Shown here in pieces: positions 1-9,045 of a stretch of 64,000 nt of DNA. The notes beneath the pieces are model-generated. The model was not told the DNA's origin and did no database searches. It saw only the letters and a list, made by a program, of their open reading frames with translations. Source of the stretch: JADLGL01 sp963732865. Its GTDB lineage: Bacteria > Pseudomonadota > Alphaproteobacteria > Rhizobiales > Kaistiaceae. The translations under genes and the position numbers were made by a program. Position 1 is the first letter of the stretch. Every line of letters starts with the position of its first letter. The stretch covers positions 930,001-994,000 of the forward strand of contig CAVTBC010000004.1 in NCBI GenBank assembly GCA_963732865.1. Reading direction: 5' to 3'.

Positions 1-1
1 G

Positions 2-181
2 ACCACGGCCGCCGATTGGCCGACGCGAAGGATCCTGCAACTGTGCGGGGTCGGCGTCGTCTTCGTCATTGTCGGGCTGATTGCGCTCGTGTCGTTCTCT
101 GGAACCTCGACCAATCAACAATATCATCCGGCTGAACTTCAGGACGGGCAGGTCGTGCCGGGCCGGTTCGGCGGCGAGTGA
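2..181 (+). CDS. DUF6111-like protein, C-terminal end (partial)
   Basis: Reading from base 2 gives 59 residues to a TGA at 179-181; the start lies outside the window. The fragment has one hydrophobic segment (roughly residues 12-33) and a polar tail ending DGQVVPGRFGGE. A membrane helix followed by a DGR-V-PGR-like tail and position just before a CCA-adding enzyme fit the small DUF6111 membrane proteins of Rhizobiales. Its stop overlaps the GTG of the next gene in a GTGA, so the two are probably translated from one message. Function unknown; the family call comes from memory of the tail and the context. Confidence 0.55.
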   Translation, partial: TTAADWPTRRILQLCGVGVVFVIVGLIALVSFSGTSTNQQYHPAELQDGQVVPGRFGGE

Positions 182-1431
182 TCGCCATGCCGTTGATGGA
201 CGCGCTCCCGAGACTTGAGGCCCCATGGCTTGCTGACCAGCAGGTCGTTGCGGTCTTCGAACTGCTCAACAATGACGGCGAGTCAGGCCGTGCGGTCGGC
301 GGTGCCGTTCGGGACACGCTCATGGGCCGGGCCGTCAGCGAGATCGATTTTGCCACCACAGGCCGGCCGGACTGGGTGCTTGCACGGGCAGAGGCGCTTG
401 GCGTGAAGGCGGTGCCGACTGGCATCGAGCATGGCACCGTGACGCTGGTGGTCGGCGGTCGCGGCTATGAAGTGACGACACTGCGCGAGGACGTGGAGAC
501 CGACGGGCGGCACGCGGTGGTGAGGTTCGGTCGCGACTGGGCGGCCGATGCGCGCAGGCGCGATTTCACCATGAACGCGCTCTCGGTTGAAGTGGACGGC
601 CATCTGCATGATCCGGTGATGGGCTATCCGGACCTCGTTGCGCGGCGGGTCCGCTTCATCGGTGATCCGGACCGGCGGATTACCGAGGACTATCTGCGCA
701 TTCTCCGTTTCTTCCGCTTCCATGCCCAATGCGGCTCGGGGGAACTCGACCGGGCTGGGCTGGATGCGGCGATCCGTGGGCGGAATGGTTTGCGGGCGCT
801 GTCGGCCGAGCGGATCAACCACGAGCTGGCGCGCATGCTTGTGGCGGATGGCGCCGTGGGTGCGGTGGTGGCGATGCAGGAAGCGGGCATTCTGCCCATC
901 CTTCTGGCCGGTGTCGGCTATCTTGCGCCGTTCGCGGCGATGGCCGGCTTCGAGCGGGAGGCGGCGCTTGCGCCATCCTATCCACGCCGGCTGGCCGGGC
1001 TGGCGGTGCAGATCGAGGAGGACATCGCCCGCGTCACGGACCGGCTGCGGCTCGCCAATGCTGATCGCGATGCGATGCGGCAAGCGCTGGCATTCTCCGC
1101 CGGAGCGAACTTGCCGCCCGATCAGCGCCAGGCGAGGGCGGATCTTTACCGCAATGGCCGCGACACATTTACCAACGGATTGGCTTTGGCCGCGGCGCGG
1201 CACCCGGCCGATGCCGCCAAATGGTTGAAAGCGCTGAGCTTCGTACAATCCTGGGAACCGCCGCTTTTCCCCATCAGCGGCAAGGACCTCCTTGCGGAGG
1301 GACTTGCACGAGGGCCGGCCTTGGGCGCAATGCTGGCGCAGTTGGAGGCTTGGTGGATAGCGGATGATTTCCGACCCGATCGCGCTGCCCTGCTGGGCCT
1401 GTGGCAGCAGATTTCGGCGAGCCAGCAGTAA
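178..1431 (+). CDS. cca: CCA-adding enzyme (tRNA nucleotidyltransferase)
   Basis: This 417-residue class II nucleotidyltransferase adds or repairs the 3' CCA end of tRNAs in the cytoplasm. The N-terminal polymerase-beta-like head is clear: a GGAVRD loop at residues 41-46, the acidic pair in SEIDFAT near 54-60 that binds the metal ions, and RRDFTMNAL near 125, the usual second signature. The alpha-helical body and tail fill the rest and length is normal. I take the GTG at 178, which overlaps the upstream stop (GTGA); the ATG at 187 is an alternative. Bacterial poly(A) polymerase is a sister family, but the compact length and lack of a basic tail favour the CCA enzyme. Confidence 0.9.
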   Translation: MIAMPLMDALPRLEAPWLADQQVVAVFELLNNDGESGRAVGGAVRDTLMGRAVSEIDFATTGRPDWVLARAEALGVKAVPTGIEHGTVTLVVGGRGYEVTTLREDVETDGRHAVVRFGRDWAADARRRDFTMNALSVEVDGHLHDPVMGYPDLVARRVRFIGDPDRRITEDYLRILRFFRFHAQCGSGELDRAGLDAAIRGRNGLRALSAERINHELARMLVADGAVGAVVAMQEAGILPILLAGVGYLAPFAAMAGFEREAALAPSYPRRLAGLAVQIEEDIARVTDRLRLANADRDAMRQALAFSAGANLPPDQRQARADLYRNGRDTFTNGLALAAARHPADAAKWLKALSFVQSWEPPLFPISGKDLLAEGLARGPALGAMLAQLEAWWIADDFRPDRAALLGLWQQISASQQ

Positions 1432-1554
1432 GGTGCCTTCTTAACAACGAACATTTACAATAGCCGCGATTCGGGGCTTTAGTGCCCGGCGCGGGTGCGA
1501 CCTTGGACTGCGGGTTGGTTTTGCCTAAGCAGTCGGTCGTTTTGGAGGTCAGGT

Positions 1555-2121
1555 ATGCGACTTAGCGCAACCAGCTATTATTCGGACTATGTCCTCATTC
1601 CCACGCTTGCGACCGGTCTGACGGCGGTTTCGCTGTGGACGACGCCGGTCGACAAATGGGGCTTCTGGACACTGTCCGTGGCCGCAGGCGCCGCGACCTG
1701 GACCTTCGCCGAATACCAGCTTCACCGCTGGGTGCTGCACCACGTGCCGGTCGTGAAGGACATGCACGAGGCGCATCACAGCGATCAGAAGGCGCTGATC
1801 GGCACGCCGAGTTGGCTCAGCATGGCGCTGATAATCATTCTGGTTCTGCTGCCGGCCTATCTGCTTGCCGGCTTCTCCTATGCCGCCGGGTTCACGGCCG
1901 GGCTGCTGCTCGGCTATTTCTTCTACATTGTCGTGCACCATGGCGTGCATCATTGGCGGCTTCGTCCGGGCAGCTATCTCTACAAGCTGAAACACCGGCA
2001 CGCCCTCCATCATCATTTCGACGATGAGGGGAATTACGGAGTCACAACAGCCTTCTGGGACAAGGTCTTCGGAACCGACATCAAGGTCGGTCAGGGCCGC
2101 AGCCGGAACCGCAGCGCCTAG
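1555..2121 (+). CDS. sterol desaturase / fatty acid hydroxylase family protein
   Basis: A 188-residue membrane di-iron protein. Histidine clusters typical of the superfamily are visible in order: HRWVLHH, HEAHH, HHGVHH and HRHALHHH, which would hold the two irons. Hydrophobic stretches precede the first box and lie between the second and third. Known members hydroxylate or desaturate sterols, carotenoids or fatty acyl chains; the substrate cannot be told from sequence. The ATG at 1555 is chosen because GGAGG sits 6 bases upstream (1544-1548). It is shorter than eukaryotic sterol desaturases but within range for bacterial carotenoid/fatty-acid hydroxylases. Confidence 0.8.
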   Translation: MRLSATSYYSDYVLIPTLATGLTAVSLWTTPVDKWGFWTLSVAAGAATWTFAEYQLHRWVLHHVPVVKDMHEAHHSDQKALIGTPSWLSMALIIILVLLPAYLLAGFSYAAGFTAGLLLGYFFYIVVHHGVHHWRLRPGSYLYKLKHRHALHHHFDDEGNYGVTTAFWDKVFGTDIKVGQGRSRNRSA

Positions 2122-2162
2122 TCGTTGCGCCGGGCCCGAGCCGGGGAGGCCGTTGCCAGCCC

Positions 2163-2861
2163 GTGACCAGTCAGCCCGTCCGCCCGCATAATCAGCTGGA
2201 AGAACTCGCCGAGGGCGTCTGGCGAGTGCGCGGCTCTCTGCCGTTCCCGATGTTTCGAAACATGATCGTCATTCGCCTGCCTTCCGGCGAACTGGTGCTT
2301 CATAGCGTCGTCGCGCTCGACGACGCCGGCCTGAATTCGCTTGAGGCGCTTGGCCGACCTGCCTATGCCATCGTGCCAAGTCGCGGCCATCAGATGGATA
2401 CGGCGTTCTACCGCGCGCGCTATCCAGACCTCGCCTTTCTGGCGCCGGAGGCGGTGCGGCCCGTCGTTCGGGTCGACGTCGCCGATACGGTCGAACACGC
2501 TCTGCCGGCGCTGGGCTTCAAAGTGCATCCGGTACCCGGGTGGAAGTCACCGGAATGCGTCTATGAATATGAGCTGCCGAGCGGCGGCCGTATCCTCATT
2601 TCAAACGATGTTTTCGGCGGCCCAGATGCTCATGACCACAGCCGGCTATTGGGGAGGCTTCTGGTCCGTCGGATGACCGTACCCGGCAACGGTTTCGGCG
2701 TGACGCGGATTACGCGCTGGACGATGGTGTCGGATAAGGAGGCGCTGCGCCGTTTCGCGCGCGAACTCGCCGACACGCCCGACCTCAGGCTGGTGACCGT
2801 CTCCCACGGGGAGCCGCTCACCAAGGCGCCGGCCGAACGCCTTCGCAACCTCATCGTCTAA
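2163..2861 (+). CDS. DUF4336 domain protein (metallo-beta-lactamase-like fold)
   Basis: 232 residues with a GTG start. The N-terminal pattern (LAEGVWRVRG, then NMIVIRLPSGELVLHS) resembles the opening strands of metallo-beta-lactamase-like proteins, and the family match I recall is DUF4336. A full HxHxDH zinc motif is not seen, so catalysis is doubtful. No signal peptide. It follows the hydroxylase gene by 41 bases on the same strand and converges with hemF, whose stop lies only 7 bases beyond. Function unknown. Confidence 0.65.
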   Translation: MTSQPVRPHNQLEELAEGVWRVRGSLPFPMFRNMIVIRLPSGELVLHSVVALDDAGLNSLEALGRPAYAIVPSRGHQMDTAFYRARYPDLAFLAPEAVRPVVRVDVADTVEHALPALGFKVHPVPGWKSPECVYEYELPSGGRILISNDVFGGPDAHDHSRLLGRLLVRRMTVPGNGFGVTRITRWTMVSDKEALRRFARELADTPDLRLVTVSHGEPLTKAPAERLRNLIV

Positions 2862-2868
2862 GCGACGG

Positions 2869-3756
2869 CTAGGGCCATTTCACCTCAGGCGGCATCGACG
2901 ACAGGATCGAGTCCACGTTCCCTCCGGTGCGGAGGCCGAATGATGTGCCGCGGTCGTAGAGCAGGTTGAATTCCACATAGCGTCCGCGTCGGATGAGTTG
3001 CTCCTCGCGGTCGGCTTCGCTCCATGGCGTCGCGAAATTGCGCCGCACCAGCTTCTCATACGTGCTGAGAAACGCCTCGCCGACGCTGCGGGTGAAGGCG
3101 AAATCGGCCTCCCAATCCCCGCTATTGTGATTGTCGTAGAAGATGCCGCCGATGCCGCGCGGCTCGTTGCGGTGCTTGAGGAAGAAGTAGCTGTCGCACC
3201 ATTCCTTGTAGCGTTGATAGTCGGCGACATCGGCGTGGGCGTCACAGGCCCGGCGCATCGCGGCGTGAAAGTCCCGGCTGTCGCGGTCGTCCTGGGTGCG
3301 CCGGCGGTCCAGCACCGGGGTGAGGTCGCCGCCGCCGCCGAACCACAGTTTCGAGGTCACGACCATGCGCGTGTTCATATGCGCGGCGGGCACGTTCGGA
3401 TTGCGGGGATGGGCGATGAGCGAGATGCCCGAGGCCCAGAATCGGGGATCCTCTTCGGCGCCTGGCATCTGCTGACGGAATTCAGGGGAGAACTCGCCGT
3501 GGACCGTCGAAATGTGGACGCCCATCTTCTCCATGACCCGGCCGTGCAGGATGGACATGACGCCGCCGCCGCCGTCCTCATCCTTGCGTTGCCATGGCGT
3601 TTGTTCGAAGCGGCCCGGCGGCCGATCGCCCTGGGGCAGCGACGCCGGCAGGTCGTCTTCGATACCCTCGAAAATGGCGATGAAGCGGTCGCGGAGCTCC
3701 GTAAACCAAGCAGCGGCCCGCTCTTTTCGTGAATCCAAATCAGGGGGCAAAGTCAT
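2869..3756 (-). CDS. hemF: oxygen-dependent coproporphyrinogen III oxidase
   Basis: HemF converts coproporphyrinogen III to protoporphyrinogen IX with O2 during haem synthesis in the cytosol. From the ATG at 3756 (MTLPPDLDSRKERAAAW) the protein is 295 residues, matching the usual length of about 300; the frame stays open further upstream but that part has no family resemblance. Family signatures visible include HMNTRMVV, the VEFNLLYDRGT stretch and TGGNVDSILSSMPP near the C-terminus. It is divergent from the bc1 operon, with about 240 bases between starts that must hold both promoters; haem supply beside a cytochrome operon makes sense. Confidence 0.95.
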   Translation of the reverse strand: MTLPPDLDSRKERAAAWFTELRDRFIAIFEGIEDDLPASLPQGDRPPGRFEQTPWQRKDEDGGGGVMSILHGRVMEKMGVHISTVHGEFSPEFRQQMPGAEEDPRFWASGISLIAHPRNPNVPAAHMNTRMVVTSKLWFGGGGDLTPVLDRRRTQDDRDSRDFHAAMRRACDAHADVADYQRYKEWCDSYFFLKHRNEPRGIGGIFYDNHNSGDWEADFAFTRSVGEAFLSTYEKLVRRNFATPWSEADREEQLIRRGRYVEFNLLYDRGTSFGLRTGGNVDSILSSMPPEVKWP

Positions 3757-3997
3757 CGGTCGAGGCCAGACGGGTGCTGAAAAGGCGCGGAAGCCATAGG
3801 GCCGGGCCGTCCCCGCCGCAAGGTTTTGGCCACGGCCAATTGTCCCATGGTACAAATCAGTTTCTGCGAAATTCTGGACAAGTTCGGAAGCGGCTGGCAA
3901 AAACGCCGGCTGGTAGGCGCCAACCGACCGCTGGCAGCGCACCCAAGCGCCAGAGGTCAGGTAGCAAAAGACTTGGCCTACCGCTGAGGGAGGGGAC

Positions 3998-4558
3998 TTG
4001 AGCGAGACTGAGACCACCGACGAGGGCCGGCGGGACTTCATCTATGTTGCGACCATCGCCGTTGGCGCTATCGGCGTCGGCTTGGTGGCATGGCCGTTTA
4101 TCGACCAGATGAATCCCGATGCGGCGTCGCTCGCCTTGGCCACCACGGAAGTCGACATATCCGGAATCGAGCCCGGCATGTCGGTGACGGTGAAATGGCG
4201 CGGCAAGCCCGTTTTCATCCGCAACCGCACCGACGCCGAGATCGAGGCGGCCAAGGCCGTCCCGCTCAACGAATTGCGCGATCCAATCGCGCGGAACGAA
4301 AATCTGCCCGCCGATGCGCCGGCCACCGACGAAAATCGCGCCAGCCCCGACAATGAGCGCATCCTGCTGATGGTGGGCATCTGCACCCATCTCGGCTGCG
4401 TGCCGCTCGGGGAGTCGGGCGACTATGGTGGGTGGTTCTGCCCGTGCCACGGATCGCAATATGACACTGCCGGCCGCGTCCGCGTTGGCCCGGCGCCGCA
4501 GAACCTGCCTATCCCGGTGATGACCTTCCTGTCGCCGAACATCGTGCAAATCGGCTGA
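3998..4558 (+). CDS. petA: ubiquinol-cytochrome c reductase, Rieske iron-sulfur subunit
   Basis: The 186-residue Rieske protein of the cytochrome bc1 complex passes electrons from ubiquinol to cytochrome c1 on the periplasmic side. An RRDF twin-arginine-like motif precedes a single N-terminal anchor helix (about residues 14-34). The 2Fe-2S ligands are in the two Rieske boxes CTHLGC and CPCHGSQYD. The start is TTG at 3998 preceded by a strong purine-rich site (GAGGGAGGGG). First gene of the operon; petB starts 10 bases after its stop. Confidence 0.96.
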   Translation: MSETETTDEGRRDFIYVATIAVGAIGVGLVAWPFIDQMNPDAASLALATTEVDISGIEPGMSVTVKWRGKPVFIRNRTDAEIEAAKAVPLNELRDPIARNENLPADAPATDENRASPDNERILLMVGICTHLGCVPLGESGDYGGWFCPCHGSQYDTAGRVRVGPAPQNLPIPVMTFLSPNIVQIG

Positions 4559-4568
4559 GGCGGCGACA

Positions 4569-5819
4569 ATGGAAATGCATCCTCTCAGTTCCTACGAGCC
4601 AAAGTCGCGCATCGCCAAATGGTTCGAATCGCGGCTGCCGGTTGGCAAGCTGGTCCACGGCTCGTTCATCGCCTTTCCGACGCCGAAGAACCTGAACTAT
4701 TGGTGGACCTTCGGCGGCATCCTGACTTTCATCCTGGCGGTGCAGATCGCCACCGGCGTCGTTCTGGCGATGCATTACGTCCCCAATTCCGGGCTCGCCT
4801 TCGATTCGGTCGAGACGATCATGCGGGACGTCAACTATGGCTGGCTGCTGCGCTACATCCATGCCAACGGCGCCTCGATGTTCTTCGTCGCGCTCTACAT
4901 TCACATGTTCCGCGGCCTCTATTACGGCTCGTTCAAGTCACCGCGCGAGGTGCTGTGGATCCTCGGCGTGCTGCTCTATCTGCTGGCCGTGACGACGGCG
5001 TTCCTCGGCTATGTGCTGCCCTGGGGGCAGATGTCCTTCTGGGCCGCCAACGTCATCACCAACCTCTTCTCGGCGATTCCGGTGATCGGCGATTCGATCA
5101 CGACTTGGCTGTGGGGCGGCTTCTCGGTCGATAGCCCGACGCTCAACCGTTTCTTCTCGCTGCATTACCTGCTGCCGTTCGTGATCGCCGGCGTGGTGCT
5201 GCTGCATATCTGGGCGCTGCATGTCCCAGGCAACAACAACCCGGTCGGCATCAGCGTGAAGAAACGGCAGGATATGGTGCCGTTCCACCCGTATCAGACG
5301 ACGAAGGACCTCTTCGGCATCATCGTCTTCCTGATCTTCATGGCGTGGTTCGTGTTCTACGTGCCGAACTTCCTCGGCCACCCGGACAACTACATCCCCG
5401 CCGATCCGCTGGTGACGCCTGCTCATATCGTGCCCGAATGGTACTTCCTGCCGTTCTACGCGATCCTGCGGTCGATCCCGTCCAAGCTCGGCGGCGTCAT
5501 CGCCTTCGCCTCGGCGATCATCGTGCTGTTCTTCATTCCCTGGCTCGATCGTTCGAAGGTCCGCTCGGCGCGGTTCCGGCCGCTCTATCGCCAGTTCTTC
5601 TGGATCCTGATCGCCTGCTGCATCGGCCTTGGCTATCTCGGCTCGCAGCCGCCAGAGGGTGGCTATGTCATCGCGTCGCGCATTTTGACCGTCTATTATT
5701 TCGCGCACTTCCTCATCATCATGCCGCTCGTCGCCTGGGTGGAGAAACCCAAGCCGTTACCGACGAGTATCAGCGAACCGGTGCTGGCTGAGGCCACGAA
5801 CGCCGAGTCCAGCCGATGA
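4569..5819 (+). CDS. petB: cytochrome b of the bc1 complex
   Basis: Cytochrome b, 416 residues, the membrane core of complex III that carries two b haems and both quinone sites. Eight hydrophobic helices can be traced. The paired haem histidines fall in the second and fourth helices (around HANGASMFFVALYIH and LHYLLPFVIAGVVLLHIW), and the Qo-site PEWY tetrapeptide is present in VPEWYFLPFY. Full length for a bacterial cytochrome b, not split into b6 and subunit IV. Its stop overlaps the next start as ATGA, so the c1 subunit is translationally coupled. Confidence 0.97.
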   Translation: MEMHPLSSYEPKSRIAKWFESRLPVGKLVHGSFIAFPTPKNLNYWWTFGGILTFILAVQIATGVVLAMHYVPNSGLAFDSVETIMRDVNYGWLLRYIHANGASMFFVALYIHMFRGLYYGSFKSPREVLWILGVLLYLLAVTTAFLGYVLPWGQMSFWAANVITNLFSAIPVIGDSITTWLWGGFSVDSPTLNRFFSLHYLLPFVIAGVVLLHIWALHVPGNNNPVGISVKKRQDMVPFHPYQTTKDLFGIIVFLIFMAWFVFYVPNFLGHPDNYIPADPLVTPAHIVPEWYFLPFYAILRSIPSKLGGVIAFASAIIVLFFIPWLDRSKVRSARFRPLYRQFFWILIACCIGLGYLGSQPPEGGYVIASRILTVYYFAHFLIIMPLVAWVEKPKPLPTSISEPVLAEATNAESSR

Positions 5820-6700
5820 GCCGTTTGAGATCGTCACGTTTCGGGCTGGTCCCGGCTTTCGCCGCCCTGCTGTCCGTCGCGTTCGTCTGGACGCCGGCCA
5901 AGGCGCAGGACGAGCCCGCGCCGGCGGCGGCAGAAGCAGTTGGTTCGGCCGCTCCGGCGGCGGAACATGGATCACCGCATTATCCGCTGGTGAAACCGGA
6001 GCGGCAGAGCTGGAGCTTCTCCGGGCCGTTCGGTACCTATGATCCGGCCCAGCTGCAGCGCGGCCTGCAGGTCTATCGCGAGGTCTGCAGCTTCTGTCAC
6101 GGCCTGCAACGGGTAGCGTTCCGGACGCTGGCCTCGGAAACCGGACCGTTCCTCAGCGATGAGCAGATGCGCGCCGTCGCCGCCTCGTTCCGCGTCGTCG
6201 ATGCCGATACGGGAGAGACGCGCGAAGGCCGCCCCGCCGATTATTTCCCGCAGCCCAACTATCCCTTGACGCCAACGCCGCCGGATCTGTCGCTGATGGC
6301 CAAGGCGCGGGGCGTGGGCGGTGGCTTCCAGTTCCTGCTCGATCCGTTCCTGCAATATCAGGAGGGTGGGCCCGACTACATCTATGGCCTGCTGACCGGC
6401 TACGAACCGGCGCCGGAAGGCGTCGAGGTGCCGCCGGGCACGTTCTACAATCCGCACTTCAATGCCGGCGTTGCCATCGGTATGCCGCCGCCGCTGAGTG
6501 ACGGGCGCGTCTCCTATGCCGACGGCACGCCGGAAACGACTGAGCAGTACGCCGCCGACGTGTCCGCCTTCCTGATGTGGGCCGCCGAACCAAAACTCGA
6601 CGACCGCAAGCGCATCGGCTTCCAGGCGATGGTGTTCCTCATCGTGTTCGCCGGCATCGTCTATCTTGCCAAGCGACGCGTGTGGGCGAAGGTGCATTGA
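5816..6700 (+). CDS. petC: cytochrome c1 of the bc1 complex
   Basis: 294-residue cytochrome c1. An N-terminal export signal ends near AKAQ (residues 28-31), the haem-binding CSFCH is at residues 91-95, a candidate methionine ligand lies in AIGMPPPLS, and a C-terminal helix (MVFLIVFAGIVYLAKRRVW) anchors it in the membrane with the haem in the periplasm. Electrons go from the Rieske centre to this haem and on to soluble cytochrome c. Last recognisable gene of the bc1 operon; the ATG lies in an ATGA overlap with petB. Confidence 0.96.
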   Translation: MSRLRSSRFGLVPAFAALLSVAFVWTPAKAQDEPAPAAAEAVGSAAPAAEHGSPHYPLVKPERQSWSFSGPFGTYDPAQLQRGLQVYREVCSFCHGLQRVAFRTLASETGPFLSDEQMRAVAASFRVVDADTGETREGRPADYFPQPNYPLTPTPPDLSLMAKARGVGGGFQFLLDPFLQYQEGGPDYIYGLLTGYEPAPEGVEVPPGTFYNPHFNAGVAIGMPPPLSDGRVSYADGTPETTEQYAADVSAFLMWAAEPKLDDRKRIGFQAMVFLIVFAGIVYLAKRRVWAKVH

Positions 6701-6752
6701 CCGCGACGGCAAGTGGCTGTCAATTACACCGGAAATCCTGAGGGCCGGATTG

Positions 6753-6965
6753 ATGGCAATTGACGATGCGGCCGGGCGCAAGGCCGTGCGCGAGCGGCGA
6801 ACGCCGAAGGCGACGACCGAAAGTGTATTCGTGCAGGAGCCGCGTCATTCGATGCGCGTTCCGGTGATGCGTTTGTCGCTCCGCGACGATGTGCACCAGC
6901 GCGGGTTGAGCGCCGCCAGGAAGGCCCTGCGAGCTCATCTGGCGGTCAAGGCGGCAGGGAAATGA
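6753..6965 (+). CDS. small basic hypothetical protein (70 aa)
   Basis: A 70-residue frame beginning MAIDDAAGRKAVRERRTPKA, basic and without membrane helices. A GAGGG lies about 10 bases before the ATG, and its TGA overlaps the ATG of the next gene as ATGA, the same coupling seen between other genes here. I recognise no family. It may be a real small gene between petC and the next membrane protein, or just an open frame in high-GC DNA. Confidence 0.35.
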   Translation: MAIDDAAGRKAVRERRTPKATTESVFVQEPRHSMRVPVMRLSLRDDVHQRGLSAARKALRAHLAVKAAGK

Positions 6966-7705
6966 ACGAAGTCGAGACGAGCCCGGCGGTCGACGCTGTG
7001 GCCAATGGCGCCGACAGCGACGTCGCCGACAGCCCGCCAGATCCCGACATCGAAGCGGCGATGTCGGCGGCGCTGGCGCCCGTGGTGGCGCGGGCGACGA
7101 ATGGCGGAAACGGGGCCGACGTCAGGCCGACAGAAGAGGCAGAGCCTATGAACGACACAGCGGCACAACAACCGGCGCCGACGCCTGCGGCAGAGCCAGT
7201 AATGCCGAAGGCCGCTCCGCCTGCGGCGGCGCCAGTCGGAGCGACACCGTCCCGGGCGCACAACCGCGTCTATGAGCATCTGGTCGAAGGCGAAGACGAT
7301 GTCATCGGCCTCATCACCTATTCGCTCTACAAGCAGGACAAGCGCGAATGGTGGACGAACTGGCGCCGCGATCACGGCGCTGATCCGACTGCGGATCAGG
7401 TCGAGGCCTTCGTCAACGGCCAGCTGACCTTTGCGCAGCGCGATCGTTATCGCACCGCGGCGCGTCAGGTGTTGGACGCCTACGCCTCGGTGGCGGTGGA
7501 ACTCGAGAAACCGCTGATTATTCGCGACGGCATCGCCGGCCGCGTCGAAGCAGCGGTGAAGAAAGTGGAGGCCTCGGCGCGCTGGTGGCGCCAGCTTCCC
7601 GCTGTGCTCATCGGCGCGCTGCTTTCCGCCGGGATCGTGATCCTGTTGGTCGTGATCCTGATCGCAGCGGGCGTCGATCTGGCAGGCTATCTCGGATTTG
7701 CGTGA
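6962..7705 (+). CDS. conserved membrane-anchored hypothetical protein
   Basis: 247 residues in three parts: an acidic, Ala/Pro-rich, probably disordered N-terminus (residues 1-95); a conserved-looking central part beginning NRVYEHLVEGEDDVIGLITYSLYKQDKREW; and one C-terminal membrane helix (about 218-242). The central YEHLVEGEDDVIGLIAYSLYKQ-type block recurs in uncharacterised Rhizobiales proteins as I remember them. The tail-anchor layout suggests the N-terminal part faces the cytoplasm. Its end overlaps the TTG candidate start of apt, so it may share a transcript with apt. Function unknown. Confidence 0.7.
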   Translation: MNEVETSPAVDAVANGADSDVADSPPDPDIEAAMSAALAPVVARATNGGNGADVRPTEEAEPMNDTAAQQPAPTPAAEPVMPKAAPPAAAPVGATPSRAHNRVYEHLVEGEDDVIGLITYSLYKQDKREWWTNWRRDHGADPTADQVEAFVNGQLTFAQRDRYRTAARQVLDAYASVAVELEKPLIIRDGIAGRVEAAVKKVEASARWWRQLPAVLIGALLSAGIVILLVVILIAAGVDLAGYLGFA

Positions 7706-8264
7706 TCCGTCGGCGACGATGGCACCGACCGATCCGGGGTCGCTTCGGCACCTCATCCGGACGATCCCGGACTATCCGAAGCCCGGCATCCAGTTCCGCG
7801 ACATCACGACCTTGCTCGCCGATCCGGTGGGCCTGCGCGGTGCGGTCGACGGACTGCTGTTGCCGTTCCTGACGGCGAAGGTGGACTATGTCGCCGGCAT
7901 CGAAGCGCGCGGCTTCATCCTGGGCGGTGCGGTGGCGCATGAGCTCGGCCGAGGCTTCGTGCCGATCCGCAAGAAGGGCAAGCTGCCGGGCAAGACAATC
8001 GGCCAGGACTATGAGCTCGAATATGGCGTCGACACCATTGAGATGCACGCCGATGCGATCCTGCCGGGAAGCCGCGTGCTGCTGATCGACGATCTCATCG
8101 CGACCGGCGGCACCGCTGAGGCGGCGGCGAAGCTGATCGCGCGGTCCAGCGGCGATCTGGTTGCGGCGAGCTTCGTCATCGACCTTCCCGATCTCGGGGG
8201 CTCGGCACGGTTAAGGCGAGCAGGCATCGCCGTTCACACGCTGATTTCCTTCGAAGGGGACTAG
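7698..8264 (+). CDS. apt: adenine phosphoribosyltransferase
   Basis: Salvages adenine by converting it with PRPP to AMP in the cytoplasm. Family hallmarks: IRTIPDYPKPGIQFRDIT near the N-terminus, GIEARGFILG, and the PRPP-binding VLLIDDLIATGGTA. Length 188 residues from the TTG at 7698, or 181 from the ATG at 7719; most homologues begin close to the latter, and the former overlaps the upstream gene by 8 bases. Both fit the family length of about 180. Confidence 0.95.
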   Translation: MRDPSATMAPTDPGSLRHLIRTIPDYPKPGIQFRDITTLLADPVGLRGAVDGLLLPFLTAKVDYVAGIEARGFILGGAVAHELGRGFVPIRKKGKLPGKTIGQDYELEYGVDTIEMHADAILPGSRVLLIDDLIATGGTAEAAAKLIARSSGDLVAASFVIDLPDLGGSARLRRAGIAVHTLISFEGD

Positions 8265-8305
8265 GCCCTGTCCGCCGGTCTCCCGCCAATCCCAAGAGGC
8301 AAAGC

Positions 8306-8977
8306 ATGAGTGAATTCGCATTCCTGATCGGCTACCGGCATGTGTCGTCCTGGTCGCTGCGCGGGTGGATGATGATGCGCAAGACGGGTGCCCCGTTCGA
8401 AGAAGTCCTCATCCGCTATCGTTTGCCTGAGCAGAAGGCGCGGCTGACCGCGATGAGCCCGACGTCGAAGGTGCCGCTGCTCATCCACGAACGCGGCGAG
8501 GAGACGGTGAAGGTCTGGGATTCGATCGCCATCGGCGAGTATCTTGCCGAACTCTTCCCGGAGAAGAAGTTGTGGCCAGAGGATCCGGTGGCGCGGGCGT
8601 TGGCGCGTTCCATTTCGGCGGAGATGCATTCCGGCTTCCGGCCGCTGCGCGACCGGCTCGATATGGATCTCCTCGCGCGGCATGCGGGCGTGCGTGTCGA
8701 CGACGAGCCGGTGGCGAGCGACCTCGCCCGGATAGAGGCGATCTGGACCGAGTGCCGCGAGAAGTACGGCGAGCGCGAGGGCGGTCCGTATCTCTTTGGC
8801 CATTTCACCATCGCCGACGCGATGTATGCGCCGGTGACGACACGGTTTCGCACCTATGGCGTGACGCTGTCGCCAGTGGCCGAAGCCTACAAGCAAGCGA
8901 TGCTTGCCGACCGCGACATGAAGGCGTGGGAGGATGCGGCCCGGGCGGACGCCCCGCCCGAGCCCAAGACGAGCTAA
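8306..8977 (+). CDS. glutathione S-transferase family protein
   Basis: 223 residues. The N-terminal thioredoxin-like half starts with the fold (FLIGYRHVSSWSLRGW) and has the cis-Pro region SKVPLLI followed by VWDSIAIGEYLAE, where the DS pair is the usual glutathione-binding position. The C-terminal half is helical with FGHFTIADAMYAPV, the N-capping/ADA motif of GSTs. The Ser in SSWSLR could be the catalytic residue, as in zeta/beta-like classes. Substrate unknown. It is 41 bases after apt and is followed by a hairpin. Confidence 0.88.
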   Translation: MSEFAFLIGYRHVSSWSLRGWMMMRKTGAPFEEVLIRYRLPEQKARLTAMSPTSKVPLLIHERGEETVKVWDSIAIGEYLAELFPEKKLWPEDPVARALARSISAEMHSGFRPLRDRLDMDLLARHAGVRVDDEPVASDLARIEAIWTECREKYGEREGGPYLFGHFTIADAMYAPVTTRFRTYGVTLSPVAEAYKQAMLADRDMKAWEDAARADAPPEPKTS

Positions 8978-9005
8978 CGCAGCGTCTCATCCCCGTTGCG
9001 TGGAA

Positions 9006-9037
9006 GGGGCCCGACGAAACATCGCTCGCCGGGCCCC
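9006..9037. terminator. hairpin between convergent genes
   Basis: GGGGCCCG (9006-9013) pairs perfectly with CGGGCCCC (9030-9037) around a 16-base loop. It lies just past the GST stop and just before the stop of the minus-strand gene at 9046, so it may end both transcripts. There is no T run, so Rho-independent action is uncertain. Confidence 0.5.
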
Positions 9038-9045
9038 GTTGGTCG

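Noticed and set aside
2869..4041. HemF with a 95-residue N-terminal extension
   Set aside because: The extra codons have no family similarity and run across the promoter region and start of petA; the ATG at 3756 gives the normal length.
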